Shown piece after piece: positions 34,794 through 43,611 of a stretch of DNA of 64,000 nt; within the stretch, counting starts at the first letter, position 1, and every line of letters starts with the position of its first letter. The position numbers and the translations under genes are program-made. The notes below the pieces were generated by a model. That model made no database searches. It was not told the DNA's origin and was given only the letters and a program-made list of their open reading frames with translations. The stretch comes from Pseudomonadota bacterium (GTDB lineage Bacteria > Tectomicrobia > Entotheonellia > Entotheonellales > Entotheonellaceae), in the NCBI GenBank assembly GCA_005777235.1, contig SXND01000282.1:1-64000 (forward strand), written 5' to 3'.

Positions 34794-37565
34794 TTACTCG
34801 CATTTCTCCACCCGCACGGCGCAGAACTTAAATTCGGGAATCTTGCCATAGGGGTCAAGCGCATCAATCGTCAACAGGTTCGCCGCCGCTTCCTTGAAAT
34901 GGAACGGCAGAAACACACTGCCGCGTGACGGCTTGTGCGAGCGCAGGGCTTTGACCGTGACCTCCCCACGCCGTGACACCACGCGCACGAACTCGCCATC
35001 CTCCACGCCGAGCGTCTCCATATCCTCGGGCGTCATCTCCAGCAGCGCTTCCGGGGCGATCTCATCCAGGGCTTTCGAGCGCCGTGTCATGGTACCGGTG
35101 TGCCAGTGCTCCAGCACCCGCCCGGTGTTGAGTACCAGCGGATACGCCTCATCCGGCAGTTCTTTGGCCGGGGCAAAGGTCGCTGGGGAAAACTTGGCTT
35201 TGCCACGCGGGAAGGTCTCCGCAAAGCGCAGCAGCATCCCCGGATGGCCCACTTCCGGGCACGGCCAGGGCACGCTCTCGCCCTCCAGACGCTCGTAGGT
35301 AATACCCGTAAACGCCGGCGTCAGCGCCACGATCTCCTGCCAGATGTCGGCCTCTGAGGCATACGGCATGGGATAGCCCATGCGCTGGGCCAGATCGGCA
35401 ATGATGTGCCAATCCACCCGCACCTGGCCTGGTGGCTCCACCGCCTTGCGCGCCAGCTGCACGCGGGCATCGGTGTTGGTGTAGGTGCCGGTCTTCTCCG
35501 GGAAACTGGTGCCTGGTAAGATGACGTCAGCATAGGCGGCGGTCTCGGTCAGGAAAATATCCTGCACCACGAGGAAATCCATGGCGGCCAGGCACTTTTT
35601 AACCTTGTTGATGTTCGGGTCGCTCAGGAAGGGATTTTCGCCCATCATGAACATGGCTTTAATGTGCCCTTCCAGGGCTGCCGACATAATTTCCACCACG
35701 GTGAGCCCTGGCAATGGATCGAGTGTCACGCCCCAGGCGCGTTCGAATTTCTGCCGGATCGGCACATCCGTGACACTTTGATAGCCGGTGTACACCATGG
35801 GGATGAGGCCGACATCCGAGGCCCCTTGCACGTTGTTCTGGCCACGCAGCGGGTGCAAACCGGTGCCGGGGCGACCAATGTTGCCAGTGAGTAGCGCCAG
35901 GTTAATCAGGCAGCGCGCATTGTCCGTGCCGGTGGTGTGCTGTGAGATGCCCATGCCCCAAAAAATCATGGCGCGCTCGGCCTTGCCGTAGGCGCGGGCC
36001 ACGTCAATGAGGCGCTGTTCGGACACGCCGGTGAGACGTGAGGTAATGCGTGGCGTGTAGTGCTGTACGGCCTCGCGCAGTTGGTCAAACTGTTCGGTGC
36101 GCTCTTCGATGAACTGCTCGTCGTACAGTCCTTCGCGAATGATGACGTGCATCAGGCCATTGATCAGCGCCACATCGGTGCCGGGGTTGAAGCGCAGGTA
36201 ATAGTCGGCATGGTCGGCCATTTCTGGGCGCCGCGGGTCAGCGACAATGAGCGTGGTGCCGGCTTTGGCGGCTTGCTTCATGAAACTGGCGGCCACCGGG
36301 TGATTGTGCGTGGTATTAGAGCCAATGATAAAAATGGCATCGGTCTCTAAGGCATCGGCAAAGGGATTGGAGACCGAGCCGCTACCAATCTGCTCCATCA
36401 AGGCGGCCACGGATGAGGCGTGGCACAGGCGGGTGCAGTGATCGACGTTATTCGTGCCGAATACCGCCCGGATGAGCTTTTGAAAGAGGTAGTTATCCTC
36501 GTTGGAGCATTTGGCTGAGCCAAAACCCGCCAGCGCCCCGCCGCCGTACTGCTGTTTAATCGCTAAAAAACGTTGCGCCGCGACATCGAGGGCTTCGTCC
36601 CAGGTGGCTTCGCGGAAGGCGTCACGTGGGTGTGCGAGACCCTCAACGGCTTTGGGGTAATAGTCGGCCTTACGAATCAGCGGCACGAGGAGGCGCTCGT
36701 TATGGTGTGTATAATCAAAGCCATAGCGCCCCTTGACGCACAGGCGGCCATGGTTCACCGGGCTCTCACGTCCGGCCACCTGCAGGATGGTGTTGTGCTG
36801 CGTATCGACCGTATAGGTGATGCTGCAGCCCACGCCGCAGTAGGGGCACAGCGAATCGACTTTGGCCACCGGGGTGTCGTGGAACATCGGCAGGGTTAGG
36901 GGCTTATCGATCAGCGCCCCGGTCGGACAGGCGGCCATGCACTCGCCGCACGACACGCAGCTCGATTGGCCCATGGGCAGATCGTGGTCGAAGGCGATCC
37001 GCGCCGTATAGCCTTTGCCGGCGCGGCCCAGGACGTCATTGCACTGGATGTCATCGCAGGCGCGGATGCAGCGGTCGCACATGATGCAGGCGTTGTGATT
37101 CACGGCAATCACTGCCGAGGACACGTCGTGGCCGTTGTCGCCGGGTCGCCCTGGGAAGCGCGGTGCGGTGATGCCTTGCTGCGCCGCCAGATCCAGCAAC
37201 AGATTGGGTTTGCCCGACAGTGGCGTCGCGTGTCCGTTGTGGGCGGGCGTGGCCTGGGGATAGTCGGACATCAGCAGCTCGGTGAGCATAGCACGCGAGC
37301 GCTGCACCGTGTCGCTCTGCGTCTGTACCACCATGCCGTCCTCCGCCTGTCGGATACACGCGGCTTGCAAGACGCGGGCGCCCTGCACTTCAACCACACA
37401 CATGCGGCACACGGCCACGGGCTGCAGTTTCGGGGAGTGGCACAGCACCGGGATGTCGATGCCGGCCTGCTGGGCCGCATCGTACAACGTGGTGCCCGGC
37501 ATAACCGTGACGGCAACGCCATCAATCGTGACTGTCAGGGTGGAAGTGGCGGTAGCTTCAGGCAT
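34794..37565 (-). CDS. NAD-dependent formate dehydrogenase, alpha (molybdopterin) subunit
   Basis: 923 residues; oxidises formate to CO2. N-terminal [2Fe-2S] domain with CHSPKLQPVAVCRMCVVEVQ, the NuoG-type HNACIMCDRCIRACDDIQC, a [4Fe-4S] ferredoxin pair (CVSCGECMAACPTGAL), then the MopB core with CPYCGVGCSITYTVDTQ and its [4Fe-4S] cluster. The active-site motif is CTRLCHASS, so Cys stands where some relatives have selenocysteine. The C-terminal molybdopterin-binding domain is present (RVLEHWHTGTMTRRSKALDE). The ATG lies 6 bases after the NuoEF-fusion gene stop. Together the two genes encode a soluble, NAD-linked enzyme like FdsA-FdsB. Mo or W is not decided. Confidence 0.93.
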   Translation of the reverse strand: MPEATATSTLTVTIDGVAVTVMPGTTLYDAAQQAGIDIPVLCHSPKLQPVAVCRMCVVEVQGARVLQAACIRQAEDGMVVQTQSDTVQRSRAMLTELLMSDYPQATPAHNGHATPLSGKPNLLLDLAAQQGITAPRFPGRPGDNGHDVSSAVIAVNHNACIMCDRCIRACDDIQCNDVLGRAGKGYTARIAFDHDLPMGQSSCVSCGECMAACPTGALIDKPLTLPMFHDTPVAKVDSLCPYCGVGCSITYTVDTQHNTILQVAGRESPVNHGRLCVKGRYGFDYTHHNERLLVPLIRKADYYPKAVEGLAHPRDAFREATWDEALDVAAQRFLAIKQQYGGGALAGFGSAKCSNEDNYLFQKLIRAVFGTNNVDHCTRLCHASSVAALMEQIGSGSVSNPFADALETDAIFIIGSNTTHNHPVAASFMKQAAKAGTTLIVADPRRPEMADHADYYLRFNPGTDVALINGLMHVIIREGLYDEQFIEERTEQFDQLREAVQHYTPRITSRLTGVSEQRLIDVARAYGKAERAMIFWGMGISQHTTGTDNARCLINLALLTGNIGRPGTGLHPLRGQNNVQGASDVGLIPMVYTGYQSVTDVPIRQKFERAWGVTLDPLPGLTVVEIMSAALEGHIKAMFMMGENPFLSDPNINKVKKCLAAMDFLVVQDIFLTETAAYADVILPGTSFPEKTGTYTNTDARVQLARKAVEPPGQVRVDWHIIADLAQRMGYPMPYASEADIWQEIVALTPAFTGITYERLEGESVPWPCPEVGHPGMLLRFAETFPRGKAKFSPATFAPAKELPDEAYPLVLNTGRVLEHWHTGTMTRRSKALDEIAPEALLEMTPEDMETLGVEDGEFVRVVSRRGEVTVKALRSHKPSRGSVFLPFHFKEAAANLLTIDALDPYGKIPEFKFCAVRVEKCE

Positions 37566-37571
37566 GGGCGA

Positions 37572-39176
37572 TCACCTCGTGAGGTAGCGGGTAATATCGT
37601 CCTGAAAGTATTTAATGACCGATAGAATCGGATTCGGGGCGGCCTGGCCCAGCCCGCAGATAGAGGTCAGGGCCATGGTGGCGGACAGCTCTTGAATCAG
37701 CGCCAGATCAGCGGCAGAGCCCCGGCCTTGTACAATACCTTCTAAGAGCAACACGATCTTCTCCGACCCAACGCGACAGGGTACACACTTGCCGCACGAC
37801 TCATTGCGAAAGAAGCGTCCGACGTTGAGGGCCAGTTCCAGCATGCAGGTGCCCTCGGCGATGACCACCAGCGCGCCCGAGCCGAGCATCGAACCGAGCG
37901 CCGCCAGGGAGCGGAAATCGAGCGGCGTATCCGCCAGGCTGGCCGGTAAAAACCCCGACGAGGCCCCACCGGGGGCAAAGGCTTTGAGCGCACGGCCATG
38001 GCGCATGCCACCAGCCAGAGCAATCAGCTCCGTGGCGGTGGTGCCGAGCGGTACTTCGTAGACGCCCGGATGACGCACATGACCACTGACCGCCAAAAAT
38101 TTGAGACCACTAGCGCCGTTTGTGCCCTGCGCCGCCCACCACGCCCCGCCTTTGAGCACAATGCCCGGCACCATCGCAAAGCTTTCGACGTTATTGATCA
38201 GCGTTGGTTGGCCAAACAGACCCTGCACGCCGGGGAAGGGCGGTTTATTGCGTGGCTCAGCCCGCTTGTCTTCCAGGGCTTCGAGCAGCGCGGTTTCCTC
38301 GCCGCAGATGTAGCCACCGGGGCTGGTGAAAATTTCGATGGTGAGGTCGCCAAGCATGCCGGAAATCTGCAGTTGGCGCAGCGCTTTGTGCAGCGTTTCC
38401 TGCTCGCGGCTGTATTCGTGCCGGATGTAGACAATGGCCTTCTGCGCCCCCACAATGTGGGCCGCCATGGCCATACCTTCGAGGACCAGCTCGGGCATAT
38501 GTTGCAGGATGACCCGATCCTTAAACGTGCCGGGCTCGCTCTCGTCGGCGTTGCAAATGACGTATTTCGTGGTGCCGGGCGCGTTGCGCACCAGCTCCCA
38601 TTTGGTGCCGGTGGGAAACCCAGCGCCGCCCATGCCGCGCAAGCCGCTCGCCTTCAGCTCGGCCAGCACTGTCTCGGCATGGCCCTGGCGCTGCAAACGT
38701 CGTAGGGCATCATAGGTGGGGGTGCCGGTGTAAGGATTGCACGCAAACGTCCGCGCTTCCGGTGTCAAGCGCTGACGTCGCAAGGCGCGGCCGCTGCTGA
38801 GCGTCTGGAGCAGGCCGGTAATACGCTGTGAGCTGACCTCGGTGTAGATGTGCTCGTTGATCGCCATGGCCGGGGCACTGTCACACTGCCCGAGGCAGGA
38901 TGTCGGCGTGATGTGGATATCCGTCAGGCCCAGCGCTGCAGCGGTAGTCTGGACAATGTCGCTGACGTCCGCTGCCCCACGCAGCATGCACGTCATATCG
39001 GTACACACCTTGACCTCCACCCGCGGCGGGGGCTTGAGGCGGAAGTGCGGGTAAAAACTCGCGACGCCATGCAAGCGATAGAGAGGGACATTGAGACGAC
39101 GGGAGAGGGCTTGCAGCTCCGTGGCTGGCAGATAGCCGTGCTCGTCCTGAACCATCGTTAGCTCGTGCATGATCAT
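37572..39176 (-). CDS. NuoE-NuoF fusion: NADH/formate dehydrogenase diaphorase subunit
   Basis: 534 residues from ATG 39176. The N-terminal 130 residues are a thioredoxin-fold NuoE-like [2Fe-2S] domain (VKVCTDMTCMLRGAADVS...PTSCLGQCDSAP gives four Cys ligands). The rest is NuoF-like: GLRGMGGAGFPTGTKWELVR binds FMN/NADH, SPGGYICGEETALLEALEDK is the NAD site, and SCGKCVPCRVGSEK binds [4Fe-4S]. It passes electrons from formate dehydrogenase to NAD. The NuoE part lacks most of the usual N-terminal helical domain: homology starts at HELTMVQDEHGYLP. The frame stays open to 39533, but upstream residues do not look like NuoE. Confidence 0.9.
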   Translation of the reverse strand: MIMHELTMVQDEHGYLPATELQALSRRLNVPLYRLHGVASFYPHFRLKPPPRVEVKVCTDMTCMLRGAADVSDIVQTTAAALGLTDIHITPTSCLGQCDSAPAMAINEHIYTEVSSQRITGLLQTLSSGRALRRQRLTPEARTFACNPYTGTPTYDALRRLQRQGHAETVLAELKASGLRGMGGAGFPTGTKWELVRNAPGTTKYVICNADESEPGTFKDRVILQHMPELVLEGMAMAAHIVGAQKAIVYIRHEYSREQETLHKALRQLQISGMLGDLTIEIFTSPGGYICGEETALLEALEDKRAEPRNKPPFPGVQGLFGQPTLINNVESFAMVPGIVLKGGAWWAAQGTNGASGLKFLAVSGHVRHPGVYEVPLGTTATELIALAGGMRHGRALKAFAPGGASSGFLPASLADTPLDFRSLAALGSMLGSGALVVIAEGTCMLELALNVGRFFRNESCGKCVPCRVGSEKIVLLLEGIVQGRGSAADLALIQELSATMALTSICGLGQAAPNPILSVIKYFQDDITRYLTR

Positions 39177-39667
39177 GGCATCGCTCTCCCTACGCGCGTG
39201 CTGCCTCTCGTCAGAGCCCCGCCAAGGTGGCAGGGAGACGCTGCGCTCTGCCGTTGAGGGCATGGTCTCGCCGCAACAGTAACGCGCTTCGTGTGAGGCG
39301 TCAACTCTGGCCAGTGGCGCAGGGCCACGCCTATACGGGGGAGCGTCCGCGCGTTGGCCAGGGTGGGGTGCCATTCGGGTGGGGCGCTGGCCGAGCTGGC
39401 CGCACCGTGTGAGGCACAACCGCGCTCTTCTTGGCGTGGGCTGTGGGGCAAGAGACACGCCAGGAGCGATGCCGCCCAGGAAATTCTTGCACGCGGCCTG
39501 CGGTTTGTTGTACGCTACGGCGCGTTTGCACACGGCGGACTTCCTTGCTCTTGTCCAGACCTATGCCAAACCAAGGCTGTACAGCATCGAGAGCACGTCA
39601 GCCCTTTGGATGACCGGCAATGACGTGTGTGACCGAGTCGATGATATGCGTAAACATGAGGTGCACG
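39177..39667. other. Divergent intergenic region (formate dehydrogenase / FAD dehydrogenase)
   Basis: About 490 bases with no recognised gene. It probably contains the promoters of both divergent operons. ORFs in it are compositional. No operator-like repeat was noticed. Confidence 0.45.
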
Positions 39668-41149
39668 GTGAATAACCAGTACGATGTACTTATCGTTGGG
39701 GCAGGAAACGCCGCATTGTGTGCGGCGATTGCTGCGCGAGAACAGGGGGCGAGCGTACTCGTGCTCGAAAAAGCCCCAGAGTATTTTCGCGGCGGCAATA
39801 CGTATTTTACCGGTGGGATCATCCGCTGTGCCTACAACGGCATTGAGGATATTAAGAAGCTGATCCCGGATATGTCGTCGGAAGAAGAAGCCTCGGTCGA
39901 TGTCGGCAGCTATAGCGAAGATCAGTTCTACGACGATCTCATGCGCGTCACCGAAGGGCACGCGGACCCCGAGCTGGCACAACTCCTGGTCACCGAATCC
40001 TTCGCCACCCTCAAATGGTTGCAAGAACGCGGGGTGCGCTTTGTGTTAGCCTTTGGACGGCAGGCGTTCAAGCGCGAGGATAAATACTTCTTTTGGGGCG
40101 GCTTGCTGGTCGAAGCCGTGGGCGCCGGCAAAGGGCTCTCTGATCAGCAGTTTGCCGTGGCTGAACGGCTGGGCGTGGAGATCCGTTATGCCACCAAAGG
40201 CGTGCGACTGATCCAGAACAACAAAGGCCAGGTCACTGGCCTGACCGTGCAAGGGCCGGACGGTTTTGAGGATCTGCACGGCAAGGCTGTGATCTTGGCC
40301 TGTGGTGGCTTTGAATCCAACAGTGAAATGCGCACGCGCTACCTGGGGCAAGGCTGGGAACTGGCCAAGGTGCGTGGTATTCCCTACAACACCGGCGATG
40401 GCATTCGCATGGCCCTGGATATTGGCGCCCAGCCTCATGGCCATTGGAGCGGCTGTCACGCCGTGGCGTGGGATCTCAATGCCCCGCCAACGGGCGACCG
40501 CACCATCACGGAATTGTTCCAGAAACACTCGTACCCCTTCGGGCTCATTGTCAACGCCGAAGGCAAGCGCTTTGTCGATGAAGGGGCCGACTTCCGCAAC
40601 TACACCTATGCCAAATACGGGCGCGACATTCTCAAACAACCCCTGGGTATGGCCGTGCAAATCTTCGACGACAAAGTGAAACACCTGCTGCGCGACGAAT
40701 ATCGCATTGATCAGGTGACCAAGGCCGAGACCCAGACCATTGAAGAACTCGCCGACCAGTTGGGCATCGACCGCGCAGGGCTCGTGCAGACGATCAAAGA
40801 CTACAACGCTGCGGTGCAGCCGGGCGACTACAACCCAACCGTGCTGGACGGTAAGCACACCGATGGGGTGACACCACCGAAATCCAACTGGGCCCTGCCC
40901 ATTGATACACCACCGTACCTCGGCTTTGCGGTCACCTGTGGCATCACGTTTACCTTTGGCGGCCTGCGCATTGATGGCCGTGGCCAGGTGCTGGATACCG
41001 AGGGCAATCCGATCCCTGGGCTGTATGCCGCTGGGGAACTGGTGGGCGGTCTGTTCTACTATAATTATCCAGGCGGATCGGGCCTTGCCTCCGGGGCCGT
41101 CTTGGGCAAACTCGCCGGCACCAGTGCCGGAGCCGAGGTCACTGGCTAA
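39668..41149 (+). CDS. FAD-dependent dehydrogenase of the fumarate reductase/TcuA group
   Basis: 493 residues from GTG 39668 (GAGG about 8 nt upstream); the frame is open to 39620 with ATGs at 39641 and 39656. DVLIVGAGNAALCAAIAARE is the FAD Rossmann motif (GxGxxx), followed by VLVLEKAPEYFRGGNTYFTG. GIPYNTGDGIRMALDIGAQP and PFGLIVNAEGKRFVDEGAD are the capping domain, and IPGLYAAGELVGGLFYYNYP plus GGSGLASGAVLGK the C-terminal FAD segment. The group includes tricarballylate and succinate-type dehydrogenases; the substrate is not determined. EtfB and EtfA follow immediately and are probable electron acceptors. Confidence 0.85.
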   Translation: MNNQYDVLIVGAGNAALCAAIAAREQGASVLVLEKAPEYFRGGNTYFTGGIIRCAYNGIEDIKKLIPDMSSEEEASVDVGSYSEDQFYDDLMRVTEGHADPELAQLLVTESFATLKWLQERGVRFVLAFGRQAFKREDKYFFWGGLLVEAVGAGKGLSDQQFAVAERLGVEIRYATKGVRLIQNNKGQVTGLTVQGPDGFEDLHGKAVILACGGFESNSEMRTRYLGQGWELAKVRGIPYNTGDGIRMALDIGAQPHGHWSGCHAVAWDLNAPPTGDRTITELFQKHSYPFGLIVNAEGKRFVDEGADFRNYTYAKYGRDILKQPLGMAVQIFDDKVKHLLRDEYRIDQVTKAETQTIEELADQLGIDRAGLVQTIKDYNAAVQPGDYNPTVLDGKHTDGVTPPKSNWALPIDTPPYLGFAVTCGITFTFGGLRIDGRGQVLDTEGNPIPGLYAAGELVGGLFYYNYPGGSGLASGAVLGKLAGTSAGAEVTG

Positions 41150-41166
41150 ACGGCAAGGAGCCCCGT

Positions 41167-41967
41167 ATGGCGTTGCATATTATCGTCACGGTCAAGCAGG
41201 TGATTGATCCAGAGATGCCGACGTCGGCCTATACGTTGGAGGCGGCAGGCCCACGGGTCGCGACCCCGGCAACCTTGCCGCCGGTGCTCAACGGTTTTGA
41301 TGAGCATGCTCTGGAAGCGGCCCTGCGTTTGAAAGACAGCCAGGGAGCGACGATTACCGTGTTGTCGGTGGGGGCCCAGTTCAGCCTCGACATCATGAAG
41401 AAAGCCTTGGCCATGGGGACGGATAGCCTGGTGTTATGCCAGGATCCGCTGTTCGCTAATCTGCCGGACAGCTTTGTCACGGCGCAGATTTTGCGCGCGG
41501 CTATCACAAAAATTGGCGCCTTTGACCTGATTATCTGCGGGCGCCAGGCCTCGGATTGGGATAATGCCCAGGTGCCCCTGATGCTGGCGGAACTGCTCGA
41601 TGTGCCCTGTCTGTCCCTGGCACAAAAAATCGACGCCGCCGATGGTAAAGTTGTGGTCGAACAGCTGGTCCCGGATGGCCATGTGGTGGCGGAAGCCTCC
41701 CTCCCGGCCCTGGTGACGGTGAGCAATGAACTCGGTGCGCCGCGGTATCCCACCATGCGCACCATTATGGCCGCCAATCGCAAGCGGCCCACGCTGTGGA
41801 AAGCCGCTGACCTGGCGCTCGACCCGGCTGTGCTGACCTCGCGTCTGGAGCTGGTGGACCTGGCATTTCCCATGCGCGCGCAACAGTGTGAAATCATTCC
41901 TGGCAGCGATGCGGCGGAAGCAGGCAAAAACCTTGCGCTGACGTTGCGCGCCGCTCAGTTGATCTAA
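41167..41967 (+). CDS. etfB: Electron transfer flavoprotein beta subunit
   Basis: 266 residues with AAGGAG before the ATG and 17 bases after the FAD dehydrogenase. IIVTVKQVIDPEMPTSAYTL at the N-terminus, NGFDEHALEAALRLKD, VLSVGAQFSLDIMKKALAMG (nucleotide-binding) and ILRAAITKIGAFDLIICGRQ are EtfB signatures. The C-terminal TMRTIMAANRKRP corresponds to the arm that wraps EtfA. It forms the AMP/FAD-bearing electron shuttle with EtfA and most likely takes electrons from the preceding dehydrogenase. Confidence 0.93.
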   Translation: MALHIIVTVKQVIDPEMPTSAYTLEAAGPRVATPATLPPVLNGFDEHALEAALRLKDSQGATITVLSVGAQFSLDIMKKALAMGTDSLVLCQDPLFANLPDSFVTAQILRAAITKIGAFDLIICGRQASDWDNAQVPLMLAELLDVPCLSLAQKIDAADGKVVVEQLVPDGHVVAEASLPALVTVSNELGAPRYPTMRTIMAANRKRPTLWKAADLALDPAVLTSRLELVDLAFPMRAQQCEIIPGSDAAEAGKNLALTLRAAQLI

Positions 41968-42292
41968 GCGTCTATCCTCGTAGGCCATCGACAGACCCGT
42001 CCACGTCGTAGGGGCGACCGGCCGGTCGCCCCTACGAAGCAGAGAGGCAGAGAGTGTGACGACTCCGCCAGGTAAACCAGGCGGCTTCTAGGGACCAGCA
42101 CCTGCGCGTGTCACCGAACGAGAGGTACGCGACCGGGTCTCTTTACCCTACGGCCCCGTCCGGGCCGAACCGTTCTGGCGTCTACAGTGCGTTGCTCAAC
42201 ACGGCAAGTCAAGTAGGAAAAAGCTGTTGCCCTCCCGGGCAACCTTTCGTTCCCCTGTCAGCTCAAGCAGACAGTCCCCAGAAAGGGGTTTT
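41968..42292. other. Spacer between etfB and etfA with a perfect 30-nt palindrome
   Basis: About 325 bases without a gene, which is long for genes that normally lie side by side. Holds the family B palindrome at 42007-42036. The rest (42060-42280) gives no recognisable protein. Confidence 0.5.
42007..42036. repeat. Dispersed palindrome, family B, copy 2 (perfect 30 nt)
   Basis: Two arms of 15 nt, CGTAGGGGCGACCGG and its complement, form a perfect palindrome. The related copies are at 19293 and, weaker, 24368. It interrupts the etfB-etfA spacer and could form a very stable hairpin there. Confidence 0.92.
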
Positions 42293-43285
42293 ATGGCAGA
42301 GGCACATGGCGTGCTCGTCATTGGCGAAGTGAGCGATGAGCACCTACACAATACCACCAGAGAGGTGCTCGCCGCCGGGCGCGCCCTCGCCGATCAAGCC
42401 GGCACCACGCTGGCCGTGGGCTTGGCGGGGACCAGCCTGGCGGCGGCAGCGTCAGAGGCCCTGCACGCTGGGGCAGATCACGTGTACACCGTGGAACGTC
42501 CCGCCCTGCTCGACGGGGCCATAGAGCTGCATCTGGCAGCGCTCGCCGCCATCTGCCGTAGTGTGGCCCCAGCGATGATTCTCCTCGGGCGTACCGCCCA
42601 AGGGCGTGAGCTGGGACCGCGTCTGGCCTGTCGTCTGGGAGTGGGGTTACTCCAAGACTGCCTGCGCGTCGAGCTGGACACCGCCAGCGGGCATCTCATG
42701 GCCACGCGGCCCGTCTATGGCGGCAATGTCCTGGCCCGCGTGCGTTGCATGGCCACGCCACAGGTGGCCGCCCTGCGTCCTAAAGCCTACGCGCCGCTCA
42801 CACCCGATGCGACGCGCCAGGGGACGGTCACGCCCGTGAGCGTGGCCTTAGAGACCAGTAAAGCGCGGGTGACTATCGTGCGTCAGGCCCGTCAGGACAG
42901 TGCTGGCGTCAAGCTGGAAGACGCCAGTATTGTCGTCTCCGGCGGGCGTGGCCTCGGTGGGCCGGAACCGTTCCGGGATTTGGAAGAACTGGCCGGGATG
43001 CTCGGCGCCGCCCTGGGTGCCTCCCGCGCCGCGGTGGATGCCGGCTGGGTGCCGGGCAACTGGCAGGTCGGACTGACAGGGAAGACGATCACCCCTGACC
43101 TCTATATTACCGTAGGCATCTCGGGCGCCAATCAGCACATGGCCGGGTGTTCCGGGGCCAAGGTCATTGTGGCGATTAATAAAGACGCCGAGGCGAACAT
43201 CTTTCGCGAAGCGCGCTACGGGGTAGTCGGCGATTGGCAGGCGGTGCTACCGGCCTTTATGGAAGCCATTCGCGGCTTGAAGTAA
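42293..43285 (+). CDS. etfA: Electron transfer flavoprotein alpha subunit
   Basis: 330 residues from ATG 42293 (AAGGGG 5 nt upstream); longer upstream frame rejected. The N-terminal nucleotide-binding-like domain is followed by the FAD domain: VVSGGRGLGGPEPFRDLEEL, AVDAGWVPGNWQVGLTGKTI, TPDLYITVGISGANQHMAG and SGAKVIVAINKDAEANIF, all EtfA hallmarks. Works with EtfB; converges with oligopeptidase B. Confidence 0.95.
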   Translation: MAEAHGVLVIGEVSDEHLHNTTREVLAAGRALADQAGTTLAVGLAGTSLAAAASEALHAGADHVYTVERPALLDGAIELHLAALAAICRSVAPAMILLGRTAQGRELGPRLACRLGVGLLQDCLRVELDTASGHLMATRPVYGGNVLARVRCMATPQVAALRPKAYAPLTPDATRQGTVTPVSVALETSKARVTIVRQARQDSAGVKLEDASIVVSGGRGLGGPEPFRDLEELAGMLGAALGASRAAVDAGWVPGNWQVGLTGKTITPDLYITVGISGANQHMAGCSGAKVIVAINKDAEANIFREARYGVVGDWQAVLPAFMEAIRGLK

Positions 43286-43327
43286 GGACCACGGGTCGCC
43301 GCATCTACCTGCGACGCATTCCACACG

Positions 43328-43457
43328 CTCGTGTCTCAACCGACCTCCGTTGCGTCGTGCTCCTGGGAACGCCACGCTCCAGCGTGGCTTCCGGAGCCGG
43401 GCTGGAGCCCGGCGCTCCCAGGGGGTGGCTCTCACAAGAACTCGGTTGAGGCACGAG
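43328..43457. repeat. 16-bp inverted repeat enclosing palindrome A copy 4
   Basis: The arm CTCGTGTCTCAACCGA (43328-43343) pairs with TCGGTTGAGGCACGAG (43442-43457) at 15 of 16 positions. It encloses the family A palindrome with 18-19 bases on either side. The arm sequence is unrelated to the arm at 33434. Confidence 0.88.
43362..43422. repeat. Dispersed palindrome, family A, copy 4
   Basis: Opens CCTGGGAACGCCACGCTCC, has AGCGTGGCTTCCGGAGCC and closes GCCCGGCGCTCCCAGG. It is the reverse-complement orientation of the copy at 8981 in its inner arms, so the family occurs in both directions. Confidence 0.9.
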
Positions 43458-43611
43458 TCTCCTCAAACGCTCGGGAAGAAGCCCCTGGCGTACGCTGCCG
43501 GGCCCCGCGCTCAAGGCCCCCGCTTGGGGCCCGCCCTCCAGCGGGGGGAGGCGTCGGCACGCTGGAGGGCGCTGGTGTGCATGCCCTGCGTATCCCCCGG
43601 CATCCTGCCTG

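Larger units (their letters stand above)
43286..43611. other. Convergent intergenic region with nested palindromes
   Basis: About 325 bases between the stops of etfA and oligopeptidase B, with no gene. It holds palindrome A copy 4 in a 16-bp inverted repeat, then a separate 12-bp perfect inverted repeat (CGCCCTCCAGCG at 43532-43543 and its complement at 43560-43571) that may stop transcripts from both sides. Confidence 0.55.

Noticed and set aside
34794-37565. Formate dehydrogenase considered as a selenoprotein
   Set aside because: The active-site position reads a cysteine codon (CTRLCHASS) and the frame has no internal TGA.
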